DNA from: Modestobacter sp.
GTDB taxonomy: Bacteria > Actinomycetota > Actinomycetes > Mycobacteriales > Geodermatophilaceae
Assembly (NCBI GenBank): GCA_025963425.1
Contig: JAOPUQ010000093.1
Coordinates: 1-16,625, forward strand
Length of the DNA stretch: 16,625 nucleotides
Direction of reading: 5' to 3'
Position numbers and translations under genes: made by a program
Shown here: in pieces, positions 6,465-14,270 of the stretch
How positions within the stretch are numbered: the first letter of the stretch is position 1
How the letters are laid out: each line of letters begins with the position of its first letter
The notes under the pieces: generated by a model
Databases searched by the model: none
What the model was told of the DNA's origin: nothing
Seen by the model: only the letters and a program-made list of their open reading frames with translations

Positions 6465-7637
6465 ATGTCAGTGACGACGACCACCGGCGGGCGCCACTTC
6501 CTGCAGATCCCCGGGCCGACGAACGTCCCCGACCGGGTCCTGCGGGCGATGTCGGCCCCCACGATCGACCACCGTGGGCCGGAGTTCGCCGCGCTCGGCC
6601 TGGAGGTCCTCGAGGCCGTCAAGCCGGTCTTCGGTACCACCCAGCCGGTGGTCATCTACCCGGCGTCGGGCACCGGTGCGTGGGAGGCGGCGCTGGCCAA
6701 CACGTTGTCCCCCGGCGACCGGGTGCTGGCCTTCGAGACCGGCCACTTCGCCACCCTGTGGCAGGAGATGGCCACCCGGCTGGGGCTGCAGGTCGAGTTC
6801 GTGCCCGGCGACTGGCGCCACGGCGCCGACCCCGAGGCCGCCCAGGAGCGGCTCGCGGCCGACACCGCGCACGAGATCAAGGCCGTCATGGTGGTCCACA
6901 ACGAGACGTCGACCGGCGTGACCAGCCGGGTCGCCGACGTCCGTCGCGCCATCGACGCCGCCGACCACCCCGCGCTGCTGCTGGTCGACACGATCTCCTC
7001 GCTGGGCAGCATCGACTACCGGCACGACGAGTGGGGCGTCGACGTCACCGTCGCCGGGTCGCAGAAGGGGCTCATGCTCCCGCCCGGGCTGAGCTTCAAC
7101 GCGGTCAGCGACAAGGCGCTGCAGGCGTCCAAGACCGCGGGTCTGCCCCGGTCCTTCTGGGACTGGCAGCCGATCCTGGCGGCCAACGAGCGGGGCTTCT
7201 TCCCGTACACGCCGGCGACGAACCTGCTCTACGCGCTGCGCGAGGCGCTGGTCATGCTCGACGAGGAGGGGCTGCCCGACGTCTACGCCCGGCACACCCG
7301 GCACGCCGAGGCCACCCGGGCCGCCGTCCGCGGCTGGGGCCTGGAGGTGCTGGCCCTCGACGAGCGGGAGTACTCCGGCTCGCTGACGGCGATCCTGATG
7401 CCGGAGGGCGGCGCGGACGCCGTTCGCGACGTCATCCTGCGTGAGTACGACATGTCGCTGGGCGCGGGCCTGGGCAAGCTGGCGGACAAGGTGTTCCGGA
7501 TCGGGCACCTGGGCCACTTCAACGACCTCACCCTGGCCGGGACGCTCGCCGGGGTGCAGATGGGCCTGGTGCGCAGCGGCGTCCCGATCGACCCCGCTGG
7601 CCTGCAGGCCGCACTCGAGCGCCTGCAGCAGCCGTGA
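6465..7637 (+). CDS. Serine--glyoxylate aminotransferase-type PLP enzyme
   Basis: This 390-residue class V aminotransferase would make glycine and hydroxypyruvate from glyoxylate and serine, or use alanine or another amino donor. It closely resembles serine-glyoxylate aminotransferases of methylotrophs. Matching segments are PGPTNVPDRVLRAM (16-29), SGTGAWEAAL (68-77, phosphate binding), HNETSTGVTS (145-154), LLLVDTISS (171-179, Asp175 for the PLP ring nitrogen), AGSQKG with the Schiff-base Lys201, and KVFRIGHLG with carboxylate-binding Arg345. The ATG at 6465 follows GAGAGG by 8 bases. The flavoprotein gene follows after 73 bases and is probably cotranscribed. The ureidoglycine-glyoxylate aminotransferase PucG belongs to the same fold family and is a real alternative if purine-degradation genes lie nearby. 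Confidence 0.9.
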   Translation: MSVTTTTGGRHFLQIPGPTNVPDRVLRAMSAPTIDHRGPEFAALGLEVLEAVKPVFGTTQPVVIYPASGTGAWEAALANTLSPGDRVLAFETGHFATLWQEMATRLGLQVEFVPGDWRHGADPEAAQERLAADTAHEIKAVMVVHNETSTGVTSRVADVRRAIDAADHPALLLVDTISSLGSIDYRHDEWGVDVTVAGSQKGLMLPPGLSFNAVSDKALQASKTAGLPRSFWDWQPILAANERGFFPYTPATNLLYALREALVMLDEEGLPDVYARHTRHAEATRAAVRGWGLEVLALDEREYSGSLTAILMPEGGADAVRDVILREYDMSLGAGLGKLADKVFRIGHLGHFNDLTLAGTLAGVQMGLVRSGVPIDPAGLQAALERLQQP

Positions 7638-7710
7638 CCGAGGTTGCGAGCTCAGGCATGGGCGCAGCGCGTCCCGGCACGGGTCCGACGAGCGCTGGCG
7701 AGGAGGCGCC

Positions 7711-10629
7711 GTGACGGCGGCTCCCGAGCGCACGGCTCCCGCGGCGACGGCGGACCTCGAGCGGGAGCTGCGCAGCGCCCTCGACGGCGAGGTCGCCTTC
7801 GACGACTACACGCGGCACCTGTTCTCCCAGGACGCCAGCATGTACACGATCACCCCGGTCGGGGTGGCCTACCCGCGGCACGCCGCTGACGTCTCCGCCG
7901 CGGTCCGGCTGGCCGCGCAGGCCGGCGTCCCGGTGCTCGCCCGGGGCGCCGGCACCAGCCTGGCCGGGCAGACCGTGGGCCCGGGGCTCGTGCTGGACCT
8001 GTCCCGGCACATGCACGCCATCCGCGAACTGGACCCCGACGCCCGCACGGCGGTGGTCGAGCCGGGCGTGGTCCAGGACGACCTGAACCGGGCGGCGGCC
8101 GCCCATGGGCTGATGTTCGGCCCGGACACCTCGACCAGCAACCGCGCCACCATCGGCGGGATGATCGGCAACAACTCCGCCGGCAGCGGGTCGGTGCGCT
8201 TCGGCATGACCATCGACCACGTCCAGGAGGTCGACGTCGTCCTGGCCGACGGGTCGACCGCGACCTTCGGCGTCGTGGGCGAGGCCGAGCGGGCCCGCCG
8301 GGCCGAGGGGAGCACGCTGGAGGCCGCGATCTACCGCGAGCTCCCGCAGTTGGTCGCCGCGCACAGCGAGGCGATCGCCACCGGCTTCCCGTCGTTCTGG
8401 CGGCGGGCCGGCGGCTACCGGCTGGACCGGCTGGGCGACGGCGCCCCGTTCGACCTGGCCAAGTTCCTGGTCGGCTCCGAGGGAACCCTGGCCATCGTCA
8501 CCGCCGCGCGGGTGGGCCTGGTGCCCAAGCCGTCCAGGCAGGTCTTCGCCGTCGGCCACTTCACCACCGTGCAGGCCGCGATCAACGCCACCGAGGATGC
8601 ACTGTCGGTCGACCCGGCCCAGGTCGAGCTGCTCGACCGGACGATCCTCGACCTCTCCCGGCAGAAGATCGAGTACGCCGGGCTGGGGAAGATCCTCTCG
8701 GGTGACCCCGAGGCGCTGCTCTTCGTCTCCTTCACCGGGGACGACGAGGCCGCGCTGGTCGACTCGATGGACTCACTCGTCGCCCTCTGGACACGCAACG
8801 GGCACGGTTACCACACGCTGCGCGCCGTCACGCCTGCTCAGCAGGGCGCGCTGCTGAAGGTGCGCAAGTCCGCCCTGGGGCTGCTCATGGCTGCCTCCGA
8901 GGGCGCCCGCCGTCCGCTGGCCTTCGTCGAGGACACCGCGGTCGACCCCAAGCACCTGGCCGAGTACACCGCCCGGTTCCGCGACGTGCTGGACCGGCAC
9001 GGGCTCGAGGCCGGCTTCTACGGGCACTGCTCGGTGGGCTGCCTGCACATCCGGCCCTTCGTCGACCTGACCAAGCCCGGTCAGGTCGAGGTCATGCGCT
9101 CGGTCGCGGTGGAGGTCAAGGACCTCGTCCGCGAGTACGGCGGGGTGAACTCCAGCGAGCACGGCGACGGCCTGGCCCGCAGCGAGTTCAACCGCGAGCT
9201 CTTCGGCGACGACCTCTACGAGGCGATGCGCCAGGTCAAGGCACTGTTCGACCCGGAGGGCCGGCTGAACCCGGGCAAGATCGTCGACTCGCCGGCGATG
9301 ACCGAGCACCTGCGCGACGCCGACCCGCCGGTGCCCGGCCCGCTGCGCACCCGGCTGCAGTTCGACGTCGTCGGTGGCATGTTCGGCGCGGCCGACCGGT
9401 GCATGAACATCGGGCTGTGCCGCAAGTCCACGACCGGCGCGATGTGCCCGTCCTACATCGCCACCCGGATGGAGGAGCACTCCACGCGCGGGAGGGCCGG
9501 TGCGCTGGTCAAGGCGCTGAGCGAGGGTGACCCGCACACCGCGCTGGCCGACGAGCGGCTGCACGAGGTGCTCGACCTCTGTCTGATGTGCAAGGCGTGC
9601 AAGAGCGAGTGCCCGCTGGGCGTCGACGTCTCGGCGATGAAGAGCGAGGCGCTGGCGGCCAAGCACGACGTGCACGGCGTGCCGCTGCGTTCCCGCGCGT
9701 TCGGTGCGATCCGCACGCTGAACAAGCTGGGTGCGGCTACCGCGCCGCTGTCCAACCTGCCCGGGAAGATCAAGCCGCTGCGGGCGCTGATGGACTCGAG
9801 GCTGGGCATCGCCCGCCAGCGGGAGCTGCCGGTCTTCCAGCGCAACACGCTGCCGCGCTGGTTCAGGAAGCACCCCGCGCCGGCCGCCCCGACCCAGGGG
9901 ACGGTCACGCTGCTGGCCGACTCGTTCACCAGCTACACCGAGCCGGGCATCGGCCGGGCCGTGGTGCAGCTGCTGGAGCGGGCGGGCCACCAGGTGCGGC
10001 TGGAGAGCAAGGGCTGCTGCGGCCGGCCGAGCATCTCCAAGGGCCTGCTGGACGACGCCCGGGACAAGGCGCGCCACCTGGCCGCGTCGCTGTGCGACGG
10101 GGCCGAGCCGGGCTCGCCGATCGTCGGGTGCGAGCCCTCCTGCATCCTCACGCTGCGGGCCGAGCACGTGGACCTGCTGCCCGACGACCCGAACGTGCGC
10201 GACGTCGCCGCGCGGGTCCGGCTGCCCGAGGAGCTGCTGGTCGAGGCGATCGACGCCGGCCGGCTCCGGCTGCGCGGGGACAGCTGGCTGGCCGGGCGCC
10301 GCATCCTGTTCCACGGCCACTGCCACCAGAAGGCCGAGGCCGGGACGGCGGCCACCGTGGCACTGCTGTCGCGGATCCCGGGCGTCGTCGTCGAGGAGCT
10401 GGACGCCGGCTGCTGCGGCATGGCCGGCTCGTTCGGCTTCGAGTCCGAGCACTACGACATCTCGCTGCAGGTGGGGGAGGACCGGCTGTTCCCGGCGGTC
10501 CGCGCGGCTGCCGCGGAGACGGTCATCGCCGCGACGGGCGTCTCCTGCCGCCAGCAGATCTTCCACGGCACCGAGCGGAACGCCTGGCACCCGGTGGAGC
10601 TCGTGCTGGAAGCGCTCGCGCAGGACTGA
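7711..10629 (+). CDS. FAD-linked 2-hydroxyacid dehydrogenase fused to Fe-S/CCG domains
   Basis: This 972-residue flavoprotein oxidises a 2-hydroxyacid (D-lactate, glycolate or D-2-hydroxyglutarate are candidates) and passes electrons through Fe-S centres, probably to the respiratory chain. Domains in order: an FAD-binding (VAO/PCMH) domain at about 45-270 with GAGTS (79-83) and IGGMIGNNSAG (148-158); an FAD oxidase C-terminal domain at about 270-535 with YGHCSVGCLH (437-446) and EHGDG (483-487); a ferredoxin-like part with Cys564/570/579 and a classic CxxCxxCxxxCP at 624/627/630/634; then two CCG domains (Cys769/770 with 807/811, and 871 with 901/902). The layout matches E. coli YdiJ and equals GlcD plus GlcF in one chain. 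The GTG at 7711 was chosen because AGGAGG lies 4 bases upstream and the family N-terminus begins soon after; a longer in-frame opening back to 7441 overlaps the aminotransferase and is rejected. Confidence 0.9.
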   Translation: MTAAPERTAPAATADLERELRSALDGEVAFDDYTRHLFSQDASMYTITPVGVAYPRHAADVSAAVRLAAQAGVPVLARGAGTSLAGQTVGPGLVLDLSRHMHAIRELDPDARTAVVEPGVVQDDLNRAAAAHGLMFGPDTSTSNRATIGGMIGNNSAGSGSVRFGMTIDHVQEVDVVLADGSTATFGVVGEAERARRAEGSTLEAAIYRELPQLVAAHSEAIATGFPSFWRRAGGYRLDRLGDGAPFDLAKFLVGSEGTLAIVTAARVGLVPKPSRQVFAVGHFTTVQAAINATEDALSVDPAQVELLDRTILDLSRQKIEYAGLGKILSGDPEALLFVSFTGDDEAALVDSMDSLVALWTRNGHGYHTLRAVTPAQQGALLKVRKSALGLLMAASEGARRPLAFVEDTAVDPKHLAEYTARFRDVLDRHGLEAGFYGHCSVGCLHIRPFVDLTKPGQVEVMRSVAVEVKDLVREYGGVNSSEHGDGLARSEFNRELFGDDLYEAMRQVKALFDPEGRLNPGKIVDSPAMTEHLRDADPPVPGPLRTRLQFDVVGGMFGAADRCMNIGLCRKSTTGAMCPSYIATRMEEHSTRGRAGALVKALSEGDPHTALADERLHEVLDLCLMCKACKSECPLGVDVSAMKSEALAAKHDVHGVPLRSRAFGAIRTLNKLGAATAPLSNLPGKIKPLRALMDSRLGIARQRELPVFQRNTLPRWFRKHPAPAAPTQGTVTLLADSFTSYTEPGIGRAVVQLLERAGHQVRLESKGCCGRPSISKGLLDDARDKARHLAASLCDGAEPGSPIVGCEPSCILTLRAEHVDLLPDDPNVRDVAARVRLPEELLVEAIDAGRLRLRGDSWLAGRRILFHGHCHQKAEAGTAATVALLSRIPGVVVEELDAGCCGMAGSFGFESEHYDISLQVGEDRLFPAVRAAAAETVIAATGVSCRQQIFHGTERNAWHPVELVLEALAQD

Positions 10630-10644
10630 TCGCACCACCGCGCA

Positions 10645-10688
10645 CGACGGGCGCCCGCTGGACCACCCGGTCCGGCGGGCGCCCGTCG
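10645..10688 (+). terminator. Rho-independent-type terminator after the flavoprotein gene
   Basis: A 20-bp stem (arms 10645-10664 and 10669-10688, one T-G wobble) with a 4-base loop ACCC starts 15 bases past the stop codon. A short TTT (10691-10693) follows after two bases. It closes the aminotransferase-flavoprotein unit and insulates the MarR gene downstream. Confidence 0.85.
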
Positions 10689-10717
10689 CGTTTGTGACGG
10701 CACTCGCACGGCGTGCC

Positions 10718-10748
10718 AGTTGCATGCGCCAACCAAATGCCTGATGAT
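10718..10748 (+). promoter_or_regulatory. Candidate promoter/operator of the MarR-efflux operon
   Basis: A -35-like TTGCAT (10720-10725) is 17 bases from a -10-like GATGAT (10743-10748). Within it lie overlapping inverted repeats: GTTG (10719-10722) with CAAC (10730-10733), and GCAT (10722-10725) with ATGC (10737-10740). An operator inside the promoter is the usual arrangement for MarR autoregulation. The boxes are only moderate matches. Confidence 0.4.
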
Positions 10749-10802
10749 GAGAGCCGACCGAGCCGGCGCCGAGTGCCGTCTCCCCATCCTCAGGACGGCG
10801 AC

Positions 10803-11294
10803 GTGCACATCACCCCGGACACCTCCGAACGGCTCACCGCCGGCGTGGCCCGGCTCGTGCGCACCGGCCGCCAGCTGGCGCACAGCGCGGCCGCCGATCT
10901 CTACGGCGACCTGCCGTCCTTCGGCTGGGCCCTGCTGGCCGCCCTGGAGCAGGGCGAGCAGCGCTGCAGCGCGCTGGCCGCCCGGCTCTGCGTCGACGTG
11001 TCCGTGGCCAGCCGCCAGGTGTCAGCGCTGGAGCGCGCCGGGTACGTGGTGCGCAGGCCCGACCCGCTCGACGGCCGGGCCAGCCTGATGAGCCTCAGCG
11101 ATGAGGGGGTGGCCGCTCTGGCCCGGGTCCGCGCCCTGCGCGGGCAGTGGGCCTTCGGTGCGCTCGAGCACTGGAGCGAGGACGAGGCCCGCCAGTTCAG
11201 CGTCCTGCTCGAGCGGCTGGCCGACGACCTCGAGCGCACCGGGCGACGGTCGTCGGCCCCACCCCGTACCGCCGCCGCCCCGGCGGTCGGCTGA
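10803..11294 (+). CDS. MarR-family transcriptional regulator
   Basis: This 163-residue winged-helix repressor-type protein has its HTH at about residues 40-82 (SALAARLCVDVSVASRQVSALERAG) and a typical MarR wing, RRPDPLDGRASLMSLSDEG, at 84-102. Dimerisation helices flank it, and a Pro/Ala-rich tail ends the chain. I chose the GTG at 10803 because AGGA lies 7 bases upstream and the family-like N-terminus begins here. In-frame starts at 10713 (GTG) and 10737 (ATG) lack a ribosome site and fall in the presumed promoter. The efflux pump starts 52 bases downstream with no terminator between, so this is most likely its local repressor, released by a toxic ligand. The ligand is unknown. Confidence 0.88.
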   Translation: MHITPDTSERLTAGVARLVRTGRQLAHSAAADLYGDLPSFGWALLAALEQGEQRCSALAARLCVDVSVASRQVSALERAGYVVRRPDPLDGRASLMSLSDEGVAALARVRALRGQWAFGALEHWSEDEARQFSVLLERLADDLERTGRRSSAPPRTAAAPAVG

Positions 11295-11346
11295 CCCCGC
11301 CGCCCGCCCACCCGTCCCACCTCGGCAGCACCCAGGAGAACCCCGC

Positions 11347-13032
11347 ATGAGTTCCACCACCACCGACCGGCCCACCGCCGACGGCCCCGCCGCGCCCCGC
11401 GCGGAGGCGTCGGTCGAGCAGCAGGGCGGCATGACGCACCGCCAGATCCTGTCCGCCCTGTCGGGCATGTTGCTCGCGATGTTCGTCGCGTTCCTGTCCT
11501 CGACGGTCGTCTCCAACGCGCTGCCGACGATCATCACCGACCTGCGCGGCACGCAGAGCCAGTACACCTGGGTGGTCACCGCGACCCTGCTGGCCTCGAC
11601 CGCGTCGACCCCGATCTGGGGCAAGCTGTCGGACCTGTTCAGCAAGAAGCTGCTGATCCAGGTGGCGATCGTGGTCTTCATCGTCGGCTCCATGCTGGCC
11701 GGGCTGTCCCAGTCCGTGCCCACGCTGATCGGCTGGCGCGTCCTGCAGGGACTGGGCCTCGGCGGGCTGCAGGCGCTGGTGCAGATCGCGATGGCGGCGA
11801 TGATCAGCCCGCGGGAGCGCGGGCGGTACTCCGGCCTGCTCGGCAGCGTGATGGCCGTGGCCACGGTCGGCGGCCCGCTGATCGGCGGGCTGCTGGTGGA
11901 CACCAGCTGGCTGGGCTGGCGCTGGTGCTTCTACGTCGGCGTCCCGTTCGCCCTGGCCGCCCTGGTCCTGCTCCAGCGCACCCTGCACCTGCCCGTGGTC
12001 AAGCGACAGGTCTCCATCGACTACCTGGGGGCGACCTTCCTGACCGCGGGGGTCTCCGCCCTGCTGATCTGGGTGACGCTGGCCGGAGGCAGCTTCGACT
12101 GGATCTCCCTGGAGAGCGGGCTGTTCGTCGCCGGCGGGGCGCTCGCCATCGCGGCCTTCATCGTCACCGAGCTCCGGGCTCGTGAGCCGATCGTCCCGCT
12201 GCGGCTGTTCCGGGACCGCACCACGACCCTGGCGATCGTGGCCAGCGTGGCGATCGGTGTGGCGATGTTCGGCTCGACGGTCTTCCTCGGCCAGTACCTG
12301 CAGATCTCCCGCGGCTACTCCCCGACGGCGGCCGGGCTGCTCACCATCCCGATGGTGGGCGGGCTGCTGGTGTCCTCCACGGTCTCGGGCATCCTGATCT
12401 CCCGCTACGGCCGGTGGAAGGCCTATCTGGTGGCCGGCTCCGTCCTGGTCGCCGCCGGCTTCGGGCTGCTGGCGACCATCGACCACGCCACGAACATGGT
12501 CCTGCTGGGCTGCTTCCTGGCGGTGCTCGGCATCGGCATCGGCATGACCATGCAGAACCTGGTGCTCGCGGTGCAGAACACCGTGGCGGCCACCGACCTG
12601 GGCGCGGCCAGCTCCGCGGTGGCGTTCTTCCGCAGCCTCGGCGGCACGATCGGGGTCTCCGTGCTGGGCGCCGTGCTCTCCAGCCGGGTGGGCACGCTCA
12701 TCCAGTCCGGGCTCGCCGACGTCCCCGGCGCCGCGGCGGCGTCGTCCGGCTCAGGCGACGTGGGCCTGGCCGACCTCCAGGACGCCCCGCCGGCGCTGCG
12801 TCAACTGATCGCGGTCTCCTACGGCGACGCGACCGGCCGGATCTTCCTGATCTCGGCACTGCTGTCGATCATCACGATCCTGGCGATCCTGTTCATCCGG
12901 GAGGTCGCGCTGCGGACCGAGTCCGGCACGCAGCAGCTGCAGGCGCAGGCGGCGGGTGCGGACGCCGACCGGAACGCCACGGCCGACGTCGACGCCCAGC
13001 TCGCCCAGCAGGGGACCGGGCACCGCGCCTGA
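11347..13032 (+). CDS. MFS drug efflux transporter, DHA2 (EmrB/QacA) family
   Basis: This 561-residue proton antiporter of the inner membrane is expected to have 14 membrane spans. A polar N-terminal tail of about 35 residues precedes the first span. MFS motif A appears as GKLSDLFSKK after span 2, and the antiporter motif C appears as VATVGGPLIGG in span 5. A periplasmic loop with the Gly/Ala/Ser-rich stretch VPGAAAASSGSGDVGL precedes the last span, as in EmrB/QacA proteins. The C-terminal tail is Gln/Ala/Asp-rich and cytosolic. The ATG at 11347 has AGGAG 8 bases upstream; the reading frame is open further upstream but overlaps the MarR gene. It probably exports a drug, dye or toxic metabolite under control of the upstream MarR protein; the substrate cannot be predicted. 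Confidence 0.92.
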   Translation: MSSTTTDRPTADGPAAPRAEASVEQQGGMTHRQILSALSGMLLAMFVAFLSSTVVSNALPTIITDLRGTQSQYTWVVTATLLASTASTPIWGKLSDLFSKKLLIQVAIVVFIVGSMLAGLSQSVPTLIGWRVLQGLGLGGLQALVQIAMAAMISPRERGRYSGLLGSVMAVATVGGPLIGGLLVDTSWLGWRWCFYVGVPFALAALVLLQRTLHLPVVKRQVSIDYLGATFLTAGVSALLIWVTLAGGSFDWISLESGLFVAGGALAIAAFIVTELRAREPIVPLRLFRDRTTTLAIVASVAIGVAMFGSTVFLGQYLQISRGYSPTAAGLLTIPMVGGLLVSSTVSGILISRYGRWKAYLVAGSVLVAAGFGLLATIDHATNMVLLGCFLAVLGIGIGMTMQNLVLAVQNTVAATDLGAASSAVAFFRSLGGTIGVSVLGAVLSSRVGTLIQSGLADVPGAAAASSGSGDVGLADLQDAPPALRQLIAVSYGDATGRIFLISALLSIITILAILFIREVALRTESGTQQLQAQAAGADADRNATADVDAQLAQQGTGHRA

Positions 13033-13047
13033 CCCCCCGCACACACA

Positions 13048-13085
13048 GCGGAGGCCCGCCCACGATCCCGTGGGCGGGCCTCCGC
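13048..13085. terminator. Bidirectional terminator between efflux and osmC genes
   Basis: A perfect 17-bp stem (arms 13048-13064 and 13069-13085) with a 4-base loop ATCC lies 16 bases beyond the efflux stop codon and 60 bases beyond the convergent osmC stop. It has no U-run, so it may act in both directions. Weaker alternative stems follow at 13106-13127 and 13124-13141, the latter followed by TTTCTC. Confidence 0.85.
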
Positions 13086-13145
13086 CGTCCGGCCCCGTCC
13101 AGGGCGTCCCCGGGCGTGCGAGGGGACCGAGGACGGGGTCCTTTC

Positions 13146-13586
13146 TCAGGCGAGCGCGGCGTCCAGCGTGATCTCCACGCCAGTGAGGGCCTTGCTCACC
13201 GGGCAGCCGACCTTCGCCGCCTGGGCTGCCTTCGCGAAGCCGTCGGCGTCCAGGCCACCGACCTCACCGCGGACGGTCAGCGCGATGCCGGTGAGCATGA
13301 AGCCGCCGTTCGCCTTGTCCGGGCCGAGGGAGACGTCGGCGCTGACCTCGAGGCTCTCGACGGTGCCGCCGGCCTCGCCGATCACGGCCGACAGCTGCAT
13401 GGCGAAGCAGGCGGAGTGGGCGGCGGCGACGAGCTCCTCGGGGCTGGTGGTGCCGCCGGCGTCGTCAGCGGCGCGCTTGGGGAACGACACGTCGTAGGTG
13501 CCGACCTTGGAGCTGGAGAGCTCGACCTGGCCGGAGCCTTCCTGCAGGGAGCCGTTCCATGCGGTGCGGGCGGTACGGGTGGGCAT
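13146..13586 (-). CDS. osmC: OsmC-family thiol peroxidase
   Basis: This 146-residue cytosolic peroxidase reduces organic hydroperoxides with two redox cysteines. Both are present: Cys60 in AAHSACFAMQLS and Cys128 in VGCPVSKAL. The candidate activating Arg is Arg38 in FPKRAAD, with Glu50/51 in SPEE. The HSACFAM and CPVSKAL wording, the GEAGGTVESLEVSADVSL stretch and the length match the OsmC subgroup rather than Ohr, whose second motif reads CPYSNATRGN. The ATG at 13586 has AGGAGG 4 bases upstream. It is the second gene after an OhrR-type regulator on the same strand, 115 bases apart, and that regulator is probably its repressor. Confidence 0.93.
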   Translation of the reverse strand: MPTRTARTAWNGSLQEGSGQVELSSSKVGTYDVSFPKRAADDAGGTTSPEELVAAAHSACFAMQLSAVIGEAGGTVESLEVSADVSLGPDKANGGFMLTGIALTVRGEVGGLDADGFAKAAQAAKVGCPVSKALTGVEITLDAALA

Positions 13587-13645
13587 CTGACCTCCTCGGA
13601 GGGTGGCCGCCGCGCCCGGGGCGGGCCGGCGTGCCGGAACGTCGT

Positions 13646-13657
13646 GTCGTGCACAAC
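13646..13657. promoter_or_regulatory. Imperfect palindrome upstream of osmC, candidate OhrR site
   Basis: A 12-base near-palindrome, GTTGTGCACGAC on the minus strand (10 of 12 symmetric), lies 60 bases before the osmC start, in the 115-base gap between the regulator gene and osmC. A peroxide-sensing MarR-family protein would be expected to bind such a site. No clear -10/-35 pair was found beside it. Confidence 0.3.
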
Positions 13658-13701
13658 CGTCCCGCTCCGGGGCTGTTCCCGCGACCCGGAGACCGGGCGG
13701 A

Positions 13702-14178
13702 TCAGGCTGCGGGCCCGGGCTTTGCGTCGGCGCCGCGTGATCCGGCGACCCGGTCGGTGATCAGCCGCAGCTGGGTCTTGAGCTGGGTGAACTCGGCCTT
13801 GTCCAGGTCCAGGGCGCCGATCATCTCCGCGGAGATGGAGCAGGCGGGTGCCTCCAGGCTCCGGCCGGCCTCGGTCAGCCGGATGGAGACCGACCGCTCG
13901 TCGTCCGCCCGGCGGTGCCGGGTGACCAGGCCGGCGGCGGTCAGTCGCTTCAGCAACGGGGAGAGGGTGCCGGAGTCCAGCGCCAGCCGGGCGCCGAGCT
14001 GGCCGACGGTCTGCCCGTCCTCCTCCCACAGGAGCATCAGCACCAGGTACTGCGGGTAGGTGATCCCCACCTCGTCGAGCATGGGCCGGTACCGCGCAGT
14101 CACCGCACGCGAGGCCGCGTAGAGGGCGAAGCAGAGCTGGTCGTCGAGAGCCACGCTCGGCGACGGGGTGTCCGTCAT
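13702..14178 (-). CDS. ohrR: OhrR-type peroxide-sensing MarR regulator
   Basis: This 158-residue MarR-family repressor should lose DNA binding when organic peroxide oxidises its N-terminal cysteine. Cys16 in LDDQLCFALYAASR, Tyr30 and Tyr41 sit one residue on from Bacillus OhrR Cys15, Tyr29 and Tyr40, a strong OhrR signature. The HTH lies near 55-85 (VGQLGARLALDSGTLSPLLKRLTAAG) and the wing near 87-102 (RHRRADDERSVSIRLT). A second cysteine, Cys113, could make it a two-Cys type like the Xanthomonas protein. I chose the ATG at 14178 because the family N-terminus starts there; an in-frame ATG at 14229 would add 17 unlike residues. A TACTCT box ends 6 bases before the ATG, suggesting a leaderless mRNA. 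The target is presumably osmC downstream and itself. Confidence 0.87.
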   Translation of the reverse strand: MTDTPSPSVALDDQLCFALYAASRAVTARYRPMLDEVGITYPQYLVLMLLWEEDGQTVGQLGARLALDSGTLSPLLKRLTAAGLVTRHRRADDERSVSIRLTEAGRSLEAPACSISAEMIGALDLDKAEFTQLKTQLRLITDRVAGSRGADAKPGPAA

Positions 14179-14184
14179 CCTCAC

Positions 14185-14190
14185 AGAGTA
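14185..14190 (-). promoter_or_regulatory. -10 box of a predicted leaderless ohrR transcript
   Basis: On the minus strand TACTCT (TAnnnT form) is followed by 6 bases and then the ohrR ATG, so transcription would begin at or beside the start codon. No good -35 hexamer is seen 16-18 bases upstream. The GTGAGG just before the ATG is too close to act as a normal ribosome site, which supports the leaderless reading. Confidence 0.45.
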
Positions 14191-14249
14191 GGACGCGATC
14201 CGGTTCGGGGCGGCGGAAATACCCCTCATGGGCGAGTGGACGCCCGAGG

Positions 14250-14270
14250 GTTGAGTGGAACAGACTCAAG
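14250..14270. promoter_or_regulatory. HspR operator (HAIR element) of clpB
   Basis: The site reads TTGAGT-N7-ACTCAAG with one mismatch (G at 14250) to the HAIR consensus CTTGAGT-N7-ACTCAAG. This is the known binding site of the heat-shock repressor HspR in actinobacteria, found before dnaK and clpB. It lies 62 bases before the clpB ATG and covers the -35 box and spacer of the predicted promoter. It also lies 72 bases from the divergent ohrR start. Confidence 0.93.

Noticed and set aside
7441..7710. Upstream extension of the flavoprotein reading frame
   Set aside because: The extra 90 residues overlap the aminotransferase gene and are Arg/Trp/Ser-rich noise; the GTG at 7711 has AGGAGG just upstream.
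8773..10725. 650-codon open frame on the minus strand
   Set aside because: It is antisense to the flavoprotein, whose FAD, Fe-S and CCG motifs fix the real frame.
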